59,362 nucleotides of DNA from CAYMEK01 sp964389305 (GCA_964389305.1 CAYMEK010000022.1:1-59362), one strand, 5' to 3'; counted from the first letter of the stretch, positions 33,375-42,209 are shown. Notes: generated by a model from the letters alone, not told the origin. Numbers and translations are program-made.

Positions 33375-34301
33375 ATGAATGGAAAGAACGGAAAAAACAT
33401 CATCGAGGTGAAAGATCTCGGCAAGCGGTTCGGGGAAATCGCCGCGGTGGACGGGATTTCCTTTCAGGTCCGCTCGGGGGAAAGCTTCGGCATTCTGGGT
33501 CCCAACGGTGCGGGCAAGACCACCACCATCCGCATGGCCTACGGCTTTTCCCCGATCGGCTTCGGGTCCCTCAAGGTCTTCGGGCTGGACATCGCGCGGG
33601 ATTGGAGGGAGGTGCGGGCCCGGATCGGCGTCTGCCAGCAGGATAACAACCTGGACCCCGATTTGACGGTCAGGGAAAACCTGGAGATTTTCGCCGGTTA
33701 TTTCGACATTCCCAGGCGGGAGGCGAAGGAAAGGGCCTGGGAGCTGCTGCGCTTTGTTTCCCTGGAGCACCGCCAGGACGCCAAAGTGGAGGAGCTTTCC
33801 GGCGGCATGATGCGCCGGCTGGTGATAGCCCGGGCCCTGATAAATCAGCCTGAGCTGCTGATTCTCGACGAGCCGACCACCGGGCTGGACCCCCAGGCTA
33901 GGCACCAGGTCTGGCAGCGGCTGGAGGATCTCAAGTCCCGGGGCCTGACCATCCTGATCACGACCCACTACATGGACGAGGCCTCGCGGCTCTGCGACCG
34001 CCTGGTGATTATGGACCACGGTCGCATCCTGGTCGAAGGGAAACCCATGGATCTGATCCACCGCTACGTGGGCAAGGAGGTCGTGGAAGTGGCCTTTCCA
34101 CCCGAATCCTTGAAGCACTACATACGATCTCAGGGTTTGGAGCACGAGGATTTGGGCAACCGGCTGATTATCTACAGCCGGAACGGAGAGGATATCTACC
34201 GGCTTCTCAGCCGCGAGTACTGCGACGAGGGCTGTTACCTGCGCATGGCTTCTCTGGAGGACGTGTTTCTCAAGTTGACGGGAAGAGGTTTGCGGGAATG
34301 A
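33375..34301 (+). CDS. ABC-2 exporter ATP-binding protein (NodI/CcmA-like)
   Basis: A 308-residue ATPase. Walker A GPNGAGKTT, signature LSGGMMRRL, Walker B LLILDEPTTGLDP and switch ITTHYMDEA are all present. A C-terminal 80-residue extension is typical of drug or polysaccharide ABC-2 exporters of the DrrA/NodI type. The permease gene overlaps its stop by four bases. The substrate is not predictable. It is divergent from aceE. Confidence 0.92.
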   Translation: MNGKNGKNIIEVKDLGKRFGEIAAVDGISFQVRSGESFGILGPNGAGKTTTIRMAYGFSPIGFGSLKVFGLDIARDWREVRARIGVCQQDNNLDPDLTVRENLEIFAGYFDIPRREAKERAWELLRFVSLEHRQDAKVEELSGGMMRRLVIARALINQPELLILDEPTTGLDPQARHQVWQRLEDLKSRGLTILITTHYMDEASRLCDRLVIMDHGRILVEGKPMDLIHRYVGKEVVEVAFPPESLKHYIRSQGLEHEDLGNRLIIYSRNGEDIYRLLSREYCDEGCYLRMASLEDVFLKLTGRGLRE

Positions 34302-35086
34302 GCGGACTGCGGGTATCCATAGGCAGGCGCCTGTTCAAGGTCTGGCGCCGGAATCTCAAGGTGTACAGCAAGATATGGAAGATTAGCTTCGTACCGCCTC
34401 TTCTGGAGCCCCTTTTCTACCTGTTCGCCTTCGGGGCCGGCCTGGGCGCCCTGGTAGGGGCGCTGACTTATCGAGGAATGGAGATATCCTACGTGGCCTA
34501 CCTGGCTCCGGCTCTAATCGCCATCAACATCATGTACAACGCCTTCTTTGAGAACTCCTACTCCTCCTTCGTGCGCATGTACTACCAGAAGACGTACGAC
34601 GCTATCATGACCACTCCACTGTCCCTGGAGGAAGTGATTACCGGGGAGATTATCTGGGGCGGAACCAAGGCCGTGCTGGCTACGGCGATCATGATGATGG
34701 TGGTCAGCGTTTTCGGGCTGCTGAGCTATCCCTCGAGCCTTCTCCTGCTTCCGGCGGCCTTTCTCGGCGGCCTGGCCTTTGGCGCCATCGCCATGTTCTT
34801 CACCTCCTTGGTGGCCAGTATCGAAACCTTCAACCTGCCCATCTTCCTGTTCATTACACCGATGTTTCTCTTCAGCGGTACCTTTTTTCCGCTGGAAAAC
34901 CTGCCGGTTTGGGCTCGGCGGCTTGCCGACTTTCTGCCCTTGACTCACCTGGTCCGCCTGAGCCGCTCCTTCGGCTACGGCGAGATGTATCTGCAGATCC
35001 TCTGGAGTGTCCTCTATCTGGTGGTGTTCGCGGCGCTCTTCTTCCCCCTGGCCCTGTTGGGCATGCGGCGGCGACTGATCAAGTGA
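34298..35086 (+). CDS. ABC-2 type permease (NodJ-like)
   Basis: A 262-residue inner-membrane protein with six membrane segments typical of ABC-2 exporters. The cytoplasmic connecting motif is present as KTYDAIMTTPLSLEEVITGE, and a late FSGTFFPLENLPVW segment matches the ABC-2 signature region. It overlaps the ATPase gene by four bases (ATGA), and the two together form one exporter. The next gene, SufC-like, begins 121 bases later and is probably a separate unit. Confidence 0.9.
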   Translation: MSGLRVSIGRRLFKVWRRNLKVYSKIWKISFVPPLLEPLFYLFAFGAGLGALVGALTYRGMEISYVAYLAPALIAINIMYNAFFENSYSSFVRMYYQKTYDAIMTTPLSLEEVITGEIIWGGTKAVLATAIMMMVVSVFGLLSYPSSLLLLPAAFLGGLAFGAIAMFFTSLVASIETFNLPIFLFITPMFLFSGTFFPLENLPVWARRLADFLPLTHLVRLSRSFGYGEMYLQILWSVLYLVVFAALFFPLALLGMRRRLIK

Positions 35087-35207
35087 ACGGAAGACTTCCC
35101 ACCGCCGAATCCAGGCCTGTTGCGGGCAGGCGAAAGCCGGACAGCGGGCTGGAGGGTGCTTTATGGTGAGCTTGCCCCGCAGGCGGCTTTACGGATAATC
35201 TTGGCGC

Positions 35208-35951
35208 ATGGGAGTACTCGAGCTGGACAACGTTAGCCTGAGCCTGGACGGCAGGAAAATCCTCGATGGGATCAGCCTGGATGTTTGGGAAGGCCACATT
35301 CACGCGGTCGTGGGTCCAAACGGGGCCGGGAAGACCACCCTCTCGGCGACGGTTATGGGACTCAAGGGCTACGAAGGTTATCGGGGGACGATTCGTTTCG
35401 AAGGCAGAGACCTCAAGGGGCTCAGCGTTGACAAGCGAGCGCGGCTGGGGATTAGCCTGGCCTGGCAGGAGCCGGCTCGTTTCGAGGGCCTGACGGTGGA
35501 AATGTTCCTACAGGCTTCGACGAGAAAGGGTAAAATCGGAGATCTGGAGAGGGCCCTCGAACAAGTGGGGCTCGACCCGTCGGAATACCTGGGCCGGGCC
35601 ATTGATCGGACTTTGAGCGGCGGCGAGCGCAAGAAGATCGAGCTGGCCTCGATCCTGGCCATGCAGCCCAAGCTGGTTATGCTGGACGAGCCCGATTCGG
35701 GAATCGACGTTGCTTCTCTGCAAAACATACTCCAGGCCCTCAAGCACTTCAAGAGCTACGGCGCCACCGTGTTACTGATCACGCACAGCGCTACCGTGCT
35801 CAGTCAGGCGGAGCACGCCTTTCTGATGTGTTGCGGCCGGGAGGTCTTGAAGGGGACCGTCGACAAGATTCTTCCTTATTTCGAAGGGGAGTGCATCCCA
35901 TGTGATCACAAAAACAGGCCCGGGACCGCGAAAGGAAAAAGGCTGCAATGA
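35208..35951 (+). CDS. sufC: SufC-like Fe-S assembly ATPase
   Basis: A 247-residue ABC-type ATPase. Walker A GPNGAGKTT, signature LSGGERKKIE, Walker B LVMLDEPDSGID and the switch histidine in LITHSATVL follow the SufC pattern, including Asp-Ser-Gly after the Walker Glu. The next gene, a SufB/D homologue, overlaps its stop by four bases. There is no sufS, sufE, sufU or second SufB/D nearby, so this is a two-gene minimal SUF of the SmsCB kind. Confidence 0.9.
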   Translation: MGVLELDNVSLSLDGRKILDGISLDVWEGHIHAVVGPNGAGKTTLSATVMGLKGYEGYRGTIRFEGRDLKGLSVDKRARLGISLAWQEPARFEGLTVEMFLQASTRKGKIGDLERALEQVGLDPSEYLGRAIDRTLSGGERKKIELASILAMQPKLVMLDEPDSGIDVASLQNILQALKHFKSYGATVLLITHSATVLSQAEHAFLMCCGREVLKGTVDKILPYFEGECIPCDHKNRPGTAKGKRLQ

Positions 35952-36871
35952 GCGACCTCCAGACACTGGTGCGGGAAGCCCGGATAGATCCGGCTCTAAA
36001 GGATGCTGAAACGGCACACCTGGTCCTCAACCTCAACAAGGTGCTGGGAAGCCACCTAGTCCCCGGCCTGGAGATCGACACGACAGAGCTGGGGGACGGG
36101 GTAAAGGCGCTAATTCGGGTAAAGCCCGGAGTCAGCATCGCCAAGCCGGTCCACATGTGCTTCGGTGTAACCCACCGCGAAGCGGTTCAACGAATCGTGT
36201 TGCGCATCGAGGTGGGGGCGGAGGCAACGGTCTCCATCCTGGCCCACTGTATCTTTCCCTCTGCACTGAGCGTCAAGCATATCATGGATGCCGAAATATC
36301 GATCGGAGAAGGGGCACAGTACTCGTACCTGGAAAGCCACATCCACAGCGAGGAAGGCGGTCTGGAAGTTCTTCCCAAGGCCAGGATCGAGCTGGCCCCC
36401 AAGGCCCGTTTCAAGACCGAGTTCCAGCTCAGACGCGGACGGGTGGGACTGATCGATATGGACTACGAAACCGTCTGCGGGGAGGAAAGTGTGCTGGAGA
36501 TGATGGCCAAGATCAGCGGCAAAGGGGAGGATGTGATCAAGATCAGGGAGGTGGGCTACCTCAATGGAAGAGGCGCCAGGGGCTATCTAAGCTCCAGGGT
36601 GGCGGCCCGCGACAGCGCCCGGGCCGAAGTGTACAACAAGCTGGTCGCCGACGCCGCTTACGCCCGAGGTCACGTAGACTGCAAGGAAATCATCAAGGAT
36701 CGGGGTGTGGCTGCGGCGGTCCCTGTGGTGGAGGTTCGTCACCCCCGGGCGCACATCACCCATGAAGCGGCCATCGGCAGTGTGGACAGCAAGCAACTTG
36801 AGACCTTGATGTCCCGGGGTCTGGATGAAGAGCAGGCCACCGAGTTGATCATTGCCGGCCTGCTCAGGTAG
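35948..36871 (+). CDS. SufB/SufD-family scaffold protein, short minimal type
   Basis: A 307-residue protein of the SufB/D beta-helix family. Recognisable blocks are RGHVDCKEIIKDRG, HPRAHITHEAAIGSVD and the C-terminal GLDEEQATELIIAGLL. It is much shorter than the 420-490 residues of SufB or SufD and lacks their N-terminal helical region. A single short SufB/D with SufC matches the minimal SMS system (SmsC-SmsB) described in anaerobes and early-branching lineages. Conserved Cys and Glu near DCKEI may serve cluster chemistry. Overlaps sufC by four bases. Confidence 0.88.
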   Translation: MSDLQTLVREARIDPALKDAETAHLVLNLNKVLGSHLVPGLEIDTTELGDGVKALIRVKPGVSIAKPVHMCFGVTHREAVQRIVLRIEVGAEATVSILAHCIFPSALSVKHIMDAEISIGEGAQYSYLESHIHSEEGGLEVLPKARIELAPKARFKTEFQLRRGRVGLIDMDYETVCGEESVLEMMAKISGKGEDVIKIREVGYLNGRGARGYLSSRVAARDSARAEVYNKLVADAAYARGHVDCKEIIKDRGVAAAVPVVEVRHPRAHITHEAAIGSVDSKQLETLMSRGLDEEQATELIIAGLLR

Positions 36872-36877
36872 GAAAGC

Positions 36878-37744
36878 TCATCCCCGATCAACGTAGTTCC
36901 TGAAACGTGCGCTTCTGGCGGGGTCCCTGAGCTTTTTAAGAGCCCTGCTCTCTATCTGCCGTATTCTCTCCTTCGACACCTTATAGCGGGCTCCGATTTC
37001 CTTCAGAGAAAGCGGTTTGCGGCCTTCCAGCCCGTAACGATCCCTGATTACCTCAGCCTCTCTTTCCTGGAGGGTACCCAGGGCCTTTCCGATCTCGTCG
37101 GAAAGAGAACGGTCGAGGGCCTCGGATTCGGGGTCCTTGTAGGCGGAGTCTTCTATGAAGTCCACCAGCCGGGCGGAATCATGGTCGCCCCCGATCTTGG
37201 CGTCCAGCGAAAGGTGGTTGTGGGAAATACGGATCAAGTTCTCTATGGTCTTGACATCTCTTCCCATTGCTTCGGCTACTTCCCCGAGATCCGCTGCCTT
37301 GCCCTCCTCATTCTGCTCCTTAATAAGCTTCTTGATCTTGGTGATTTCGCCTACCCGATTGAGCGGCAGCCGGATCAGGCGGGTTTTTTGAGAGATGGCC
37401 TTGAGGATAGCCTGCTGGACCCACCAGACCGCATACGATATAAAATGATAGCCCTTGTTTACATCGTAGCGCTCCACCGCGTTCATCAACCCGATCGTAC
37501 CTTCGCTGATCAGGTCGATCAAAGGCAGCCCGCAGTTCTGGTACCTCTTGGCCACCTGAACCACGAAGCGGAGATTGGCGCGGATCAGCATGTTCTTGGC
37601 CTGCTGGTCTCCCTGCCTTGCTCTCCGGGCACACTCCTCCTCCTCCTTGCGGGACAGGATGGGGATCTTTTTCAGATCGTCGAAATATATGTCAAGCAAC
37701 GTCTTTTCACCGTTGGTGTGTTTGCTCTCTCCTATATCAGCCAT
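36878..37744 (-). CDS. Sigma-70 family RNA polymerase sigma factor (alternative, group 2/3)
   Basis: A 288-residue sigma factor with regions 1.2 to 4.2: LLDIYFDDLKKIPIL (1.2), LIRANLRFVVQVAKRYQ (2.1), EGTIGLMNAVERYDVNKG to YAVWWVQQAI (2.3-2.4), region 3, and VSKERIRQIESRALKKLR (4.2). It lacks region 1.1 and the non-conserved insert of RpoD, so it is probably a stationary-phase or stress sigma factor related to RpoS/RpoH. It converges with the SUF genes with only 6 bases between stops. No anti-sigma gene is adjacent. Confidence 0.92.
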   Translation of the reverse strand: MADIGESKHTNGEKTLLDIYFDDLKKIPILSRKEEEECARRARQGDQQAKNMLIRANLRFVVQVAKRYQNCGLPLIDLISEGTIGLMNAVERYDVNKGYHFISYAVWWVQQAILKAISQKTRLIRLPLNRVGEITKIKKLIKEQNEEGKAADLGEVAEAMGRDVKTIENLIRISHNHLSLDAKIGGDHDSARLVDFIEDSAYKDPESEALDRSLSDEIGKALGTLQEREAEVIRDRYGLEGRKPLSLKEIGARYKVSKERIRQIESRALKKLRDPARSARFRNYVDRG

Positions 37745-37857
37745 TTCATCCTCCTTGCCACGTCGATCTCACAACATCGCCTGCCCGGTCCGCGACCCGT
37801 GGGCGCGCGATGTACGCAGCGGACAACGGGTCTAGCTCGCACAGGGTATGGTAGTTC

Positions 37858-38574
37858 TTACCGGGGATTGATGCTCGCTTCGTCGGCGGCCGCGTCGAGC
37901 TCGCCGATCAGGGAATCGAACAGCTCCGGCAACAGAAATTGCACCGAGCCGCTCTTTGCCCCTAGTATTCTCTCCATTGCATCCTGGCAGACCAGGTACG
38001 TTCTCATTGCCTCCGGGCGACAGTGACGTTCGGCTGCGCAGTTGGCGGTGTAGCTAGCCAGCTGCTCCAACGCGCTCTCTCCGAGGGCAAGTATCAGACC
38101 GATCGACTCTCTGGGATAGCGCGTGTTGAACGCCCCTTCTTTCCTGCCCTGCTCCACGATCTTTGCCAGCTCCGAACCCGCTATTTCGATCAGGGCTTTA
38201 TACATCTCCCGACGAAAGAGATGGTTGTTCCGCCCGTATGCTTCCTTCAACTGCGCCACCGCAGCCCCGCTTTCCAGAACTTCCAGGCAGCCGGCGGACT
38301 GCAGGATTCTATTCAGCTTTTCCACGGCGTCAATACTGCGGTCCTGCATCCATTCATTCCAGACAGCCAGCCGCCGATCTGCGTGCCGGACTGCCATTAC
38401 TTCCAGGAGCTGTTCCTTGGACTTGAAGTAGTAATAGAACGTTCCTTTGGATATTCCTACTTCGTTGAGAATATCGTTGATCGAGGTCTGTTCATACCCC
38501 TTGCTGATGAAAAGTCGCAGAGCTGTATCGAGCAGCTCCGCTTTACGCTCCTCGTATTCCTTCACTATGCGCAC
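37858..38574 (-). CDS. TetR-family transcriptional regulator
   Basis: A 238-residue one-component regulator. The N-terminal helix-turn-helix, INDILNEVGISKGTFYYYFKSKEQ (residues about 31-54), is typical of TetR, and the all-helical ligand domain follows. Its own upstream region holds two perfect palindromes (38592-38602 and 38606-38618) that are likely operators. It is divergent from the YugP-type protease gene, which it may control together with itself. The ligand is unknown. Confidence 0.9.
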   Translation of the reverse strand: MRIVKEYEERKAELLDTALRLFISKGYEQTSINDILNEVGISKGTFYYYFKSKEQLLEVMAVRHADRRLAVWNEWMQDRSIDAVEKLNRILQSAGCLEVLESGAAVAQLKEAYGRNNHLFRREMYKALIEIAGSELAKIVEQGRKEGAFNTRYPRESIGLILALGESALEQLASYTANCAAERHCRPEAMRTYLVCQDAMERILGAKSGSVQFLLPELFDSLIGELDAAADEASINPR

Positions 38575-38591
38575 ACTTTACCCCACCCGTC

Positions 38592-38618
38592 GACCAATGG
38601 TCTATACCGACCGTCGGT
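38592..38618. promoter_or_regulatory. Two adjacent palindromes, likely TetR operators
   Basis: GACCA-A-TGGTC (38592-38602) and ACCGAC-C-GTCGGT (38606-38618) are both perfect inverted repeats with a one-base centre, separated by three bases, 18-44 bases upstream of the tetR-type start. The following tract is A+T-rich, as expected for a promoter. Autoregulation is the usual mode for the family. Confidence 0.6.
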
Positions 38619-38791
38619 CTAAAATAAAATACAATAATGCCATCGAAATGTCAAGACCGGCTGCCCGCTGGCAGAGATCTAATCGGGAAAGGCTGAGGCA
38701 TCTGCTGCAAACGGCTTGCCGAGGCAGCGCTTGACTTCGATCCAGGAAACATTACCTTATTTAGCTTAGGAGGGGAAAAGAGGAGTGGAGA

Positions 38792-39472
38792 ATGGCCTAC
38801 TTTTTTCAGTACTGGTGGCTGTTGATTCCGGCTATCCTGCTGGGATTTATCGCCCAGTCCATGGTGCGGAATACCTACCAGAAATACAGGCAGGTATCAA
38901 CACGCAGCGGGCTCAGCGGCGCCGCACTGGCCCGGCAAATACTCGACGCTAATGGTCTGCGGGACATCCCGGTGCAGCGGGTGGCCGGAGAGCTGACCGA
39001 CCACTATGATCCTCGGGCCAGGGTGCTGCGCCTGTCCGCAAGTGTGTTCCAGGGCACCAGTGTGGCCGCTTTAGGGATCGCGGCTCACGAGTCCGGTCAT
39101 GCCATCCAGCACTCCCGTGCCTACTTCCCTCTGGCGCTGCGCAACACCGTCTATCCCGTCGCTTCCTTCGGCTCCAAGCTCGGTCCGATCATCGTGCTGG
39201 GGGGCCTGCTTTTTGGGATCGGCGAGCCTTTCATCAGCATCGGCATAGCCCTGTTCGCCTTCGCCGTGGCTTTTACTATCGTTACTCTGCCCGTCGAGTT
39301 CAACGCCTCATCCAGAGCGCTCAAGCTGCTGCGTACCAGCGGTGCCATGACCGAGCGGGAGCTTCAGGGCGCCAGGAGCGTGCTCAATGCGGCCGCCATG
39401 ACGTACGTGGCTGCGGCCCTGGCTTCGGTGCTTACACTGGTACGGTTGCTGCTGCTCGGCCGCAGCCGCTAG
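38792..39472 (+). CDS. Zinc metallopeptidase, YugP family (DUF/PF04298 type)
   Basis: A 226-residue membrane protein. An N-terminal segment (about 8-26) precedes a domain with HEXXH zinc motif IAAHESGHAIQH, then two or three further membrane segments (about 110-165 and 195-220) and the conserved LPVEFNASSRALKLL. This is the neutral zinc metallopeptidase family typified by Bacillus YugP, whose substrate is unknown. GGAGGGG lies upstream of the start. It is divergent from the TetR gene, and its stop overlaps the convergent radical SAM stop by four bases. Confidence 0.9.
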   Translation: MAYFFQYWWLLIPAILLGFIAQSMVRNTYQKYRQVSTRSGLSGAALARQILDANGLRDIPVQRVAGELTDHYDPRARVLRLSASVFQGTSVAALGIAAHESGHAIQHSRAYFPLALRNTVYPVASFGSKLGPIIVLGGLLFGIGEPFISIGIALFAFAVAFTIVTLPVEFNASSRALKLLRTSGAMTERELQGARSVLNAAAMTYVAAALASVLTLVRLLLLGRSR

Positions 39473-40947
39473 TCAGGCAAGCGGGCAAAGGACAGGTGTT
39501 GGGGAGAGCATTGCTCTGGATACACCTCCCTCTGCCAGATAGGATCGAGCAGCTCCGCCACCCGCCGGTCATAGTCCACCATTCGCCGGTGGTACTCGGA
39601 GTCGGCCAGCGACCTGGCCGCGTGCTCGTCCATCGGCTGCGCCTGGTTCGCCTTGATGGTCCGATGGGCGAACTCATAGTGGTCACGGATCGGGCAGGGC
39701 CGGAAGAGATTTCCTACTTTTTTCTGTCCGTTCAGCCACTCCTGCTGCCAGGTTCTTATGGCCTTGAAGTAGTTGCTGGTCAAGATTGAGGACAGCAAGC
39801 CGCCGCGGGAATAAAGCTCGTATACATTAGCGATCTTGTACGGGAAAAAGACACAAGGTGAGATATCGCCATTCCAATCTATATAGAAATACCCTCCGGG
39901 ACGCCCGGCGGAGATGCAGCCCAGCGACATGATCCCCCCGTTCCAGAAATCCACCAGGAACAGGTTTTTCTCGTAGATCATCTCCAGCTCTTTCTCCAGC
40001 ATCCAGCGCCGCTGTTCCGGAGTAACCATCAGATCAATCGTGTAGCTGCGCCCGATAGGCATGTATTGGAAGATCCAGCCGTAGATAGCCCCCATTTTGT
40101 TGAAGTAGTGATCCAGGAACTCATCCGAGAGGATGGTCTCGGCGTTTTCCCGGGTAGCCGTTACCGAGATCCCGAACGGAACACCGAAGCTTTTCAGGTT
40201 TTCCATGGCTCGCTGGATCTTGACGAACACACCTTGGCCGCGCCGCTCGTCGGTCTGCTTTTCCCAGCCTTCCACCGATATGGCGGGGGTAAGGTTGCCC
40301 GCCTCGGCCAGTCTGCGGGCAACCTCTCTGTCGATCAAGGTGGCATTGGTATACATCATGAAGTACTGGTCCCGGTTTTCCTCGAGCACGTCGAAAATAT
40401 CCTTGCCGTCGCTCCTGTACATCAGCGGTTCTCCGCCCGAGATGACCGTGAAATGGGAGCCCCAGGCCTCCCGTTTATCCTTGAGAATGCGAGCGAATAC
40501 CTCGTAGGTGAGGGTGTTGCTGTCCCGGGCCGAGCTGGCGGCATAGCAGCCCTTGCAGTGCAGGTTGCAGCGCTTGGTAGGGCTGATGGTAAGAAAGGTA
40601 GGAGGTGCGTGACCGTAGCGCTCCTGAAAGGCCGCTATGCGCTCGCTGTCCCCGATGACCAGGTTGCCGATGAACTCCTTGATGATGCTCCTGCGTACCT
40701 GGGCTGAGATCCTGCCGTCCGAGAGGGCTCGGTCGACGGAGTGGAGCAGGTTGACCAGTACACGGCAGCGGGTCTCCTGGATCTTGCGGGGAAGACGGTC
40801 CTCGTTCTCCACCACATATTTTTGAAAAAGCTGCCGTTCCCCCTGATTCAAGGCCCAGCTTCGCAGCGGTCCGAAACGCATAGCAGAATCGAGTAACTCG
40901 GTCCTCATGTGCTGCCATAGGTTGGACAGCTGAAACGGATTGGTCAC
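39469..40947 (-). CDS. Radical SAM protein with C-terminal Cys-rich (SPASM/twitch-like) region
   Basis: A 492-residue enzyme starting with GTG (GGAGG at 5 bases). The iron-sulfur/AdoMet site is C127-x3-C131-x2-C134 in SPTKRCNLHCKGCYAAS, followed by the GGEPL motif. About 120 N-terminal residues form a helical pre-domain. C-terminal cysteines (GCISAG, SPCVFFP, RPCPI) suggest an auxiliary cluster. Such enzymes modify peptides or act in cofactor synthesis. No precursor peptide is evident. A ferredoxin gene lies upstream on the same strand and could supply electrons. Confidence 0.88.
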   Translation of the reverse strand: MTNPFQLSNLWQHMRTELLDSAMRFGPLRSWALNQGERQLFQKYVVENEDRLPRKIQETRCRVLVNLLHSVDRALSDGRISAQVRRSIIKEFIGNLVIGDSERIAAFQERYGHAPPTFLTISPTKRCNLHCKGCYAASSARDSNTLTYEVFARILKDKREAWGSHFTVISGGEPLMYRSDGKDIFDVLEENRDQYFMMYTNATLIDREVARRLAEAGNLTPAISVEGWEKQTDERRGQGVFVKIQRAMENLKSFGVPFGISVTATRENAETILSDEFLDHYFNKMGAIYGWIFQYMPIGRSYTIDLMVTPEQRRWMLEKELEMIYEKNLFLVDFWNGGIMSLGCISAGRPGGYFYIDWNGDISPCVFFPYKIANVYELYSRGGLLSSILTSNYFKAIRTWQQEWLNGQKKVGNLFRPCPIRDHYEFAHRTIKANQAQPMDEHAARSLADSEYHRRMVDYDRRVAELLDPIWQREVYPEQCSPQHLSFARLPD

Positions 40948-40965
40948 AGCTTCCTCCTTATATAG

Positions 40966-41030
40966 ATATACTTAGTATATTCATAAAGTAACAAACCCGT
41001 CTGAGGGTTGGAATAACCCGAACAGGTTAT
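40966..41030. promoter_or_regulatory. Cluster of three palindromes upstream of radical SAM gene
   Basis: ATATACT-T-AGTATAT (40966-40980), AACCC-N6-GGGTT (40994-41009) and ATAACC-N6-GGTTAT (41013-41030) follow one another in the 149 bases between ferredoxin and radical SAM genes. The last two share AACC...GGTT half-sites, as expected for repeated binding of one regulator. The first, next to the ribosome site, could instead be an RNA hairpin. Confidence 0.5.
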
Positions 41031-41096
41031 AAGGTTATAGCTGCTGGGATAATCGGGGAAAAAATAACGTATTGGGGTTGTTCGTAGTTGTTGCGC

Positions 41097-41321
41097 TTAT
41101 CCTTCTACGTGGATGATCTCTACGGGACAGCCTTCGGCGGCTTGCTCGACACAATCGCGAAGATCCTCCGGTACTTCTCCACGGCTTCCGTCACTGTTCT
41201 CCTGGTACTTGGCCGTGATCTGGCTGAAACCGTCGTCGGCGTTCTCCTCGAATACCTGAGGACAGCTATCCCAGCACAGAGCGCAGCTCGTGCACTCTTC
41301 CCGATCGATTCGCACCTTCAT
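41097..41321 (-). CDS. Small 4Fe-4S ferredoxin
   Basis: A 74-residue electron carrier. The start MKVRIDREE has AGGAGGT eight bases upstream. The longer frame to 41393 lacks a site. Cluster ligands are in CTSCALCWDSCP plus a distal GCPVEIIHVEG, the layout of monocluster [4Fe-4S] ferredoxins with an extra Cys in the first motif. Acidic residues dominate, as usual. The radical SAM gene follows on the same strand after 149 bases, suggesting that it may donate electrons to that enzyme. Confidence 0.9.
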   Translation of the reverse strand: MKVRIDREECTSCALCWDSCPQVFEENADDGFSQITAKYQENSDGSRGEVPEDLRDCVEQAAEGCPVEIIHVEG

Positions 41322-41481
41322 TGCGTCGCACCTCCTATCATGGAAACTGGTAAATACTCCCCCAGACAAGCGCTTGTGCCGGGTACAGAGCATTATTGTC
41401 GAGCCCAGTCACTCTGATCGTTGCAGCTTAACAATACACGATTTTCCTCTGGTTGTGCCAGCCAGCAAAGGCGAACGGAAT

Positions 41482-41497
41482 GGTATGCTTCTTGCAT
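41482..41497 (+). promoter_or_regulatory. Sigma-54-type promoter before phosphoribosyltransferase gene
   Basis: TGGTAT (41482-41487) and TTGCA (41493-41497) have exact GG-N10-GC spacing. Predicted start near 41508 gives a 24-base leader containing GGGAGG before the ATG at 41532. The -24 box departs from consensus at two positions. Confidence 0.5.
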
Positions 41498-41531
41498 TTG
41501 TTAAAGGGAAGGGAGGCGGGATAAGGCAGAA

Positions 41532-42191
41532 ATGTTCGAAGACAGAATGGACGCCGGCAGGAGACTGGCCCAGGCCTTGAGCAGATACACGGAGTGCGGC
41601 GCGCTGGTTCTGGCTATTCCCCGAGGGGGAGTCGAAGTCGGCTGCCAGGTGGCGGACCGGCTGAAAGCCGATTTCGACCTCCTCATAGTCAGGAAATTGC
41701 CTTTTCCGCAAAACCCTGAGTCTGGTTTCGGGGCCATAGCGGAGGATGGAACAACCGTACTCATCGAACAGGCCGTGAGTCACCTGTCCCCTGATACTGT
41801 ACAGAGCACTGTCGACGACCAGAAGCGGGAGATCCGTCGCCGCATCCGTATACTCCGCAACGGCAGATCCCTGCCCGGGCTGAAAGACCGCCACGTCATC
41901 TTGGTTGACGATGGCTTGGCCATGGGAGCCACTATGCGCGCCGCAGTTCTGATGTGCAAGAAACGACAGGCCGGCAAGTTGGTCGTTGCCGTACCAGTAG
42001 CAGGAAGCAGAGTCGGCCGGCTGATGGAGCAGCTGGTCGACGAGCTGGTGGTACTGGAGCAGCCTGTCTTCTTCAGGGCTGTAGCCCAGGTGTACCGGCA
42101 CTGGCACGACGTCACGGACGAGCAGGTCCTGGAGCTGCTCCAAAGCAGCTCATGTGGACAAAGTATACATTCCTCCCGGCGCAGAGGGTAA
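41532..42191 (+). CDS. Phosphoribosyltransferase-domain protein
   Basis: A 219-residue cytosolic protein. The PRPP-binding loop is VILVDDGLAMGATMRAAV, and ALVLAIPRGGVEVG and VRKLPFPQNPESGFGAIAEDG match the predicted phosphoribosyltransferase group that is often found with dienelactone-hydrolase or stress genes. Substrate base is unknown, and many members act in general stress, not salvage. It leads a two-gene unit whose second member, a trehalose synthase gene, is broken. A sigma-54-like promoter precedes it. Confidence 0.88.
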   Translation: MFEDRMDAGRRLAQALSRYTECGALVLAIPRGGVEVGCQVADRLKADFDLLIVRKLPFPQNPESGFGAIAEDGTTVLIEQAVSHLSPDTVQSTVDDQKREIRRRIRILRNGRSLPGLKDRHVILVDDGLAMGATMRAAVLMCKKRQAGKLVVAVPVAGSRVGRLMEQLVDELVVLEQPVFFRAVAQVYRHWHDVTDEQVLELLQSSSCGQSIHSSRRRG

Positions 42192-42209
42192 AGATTACAC
42201 AGGGAGACT

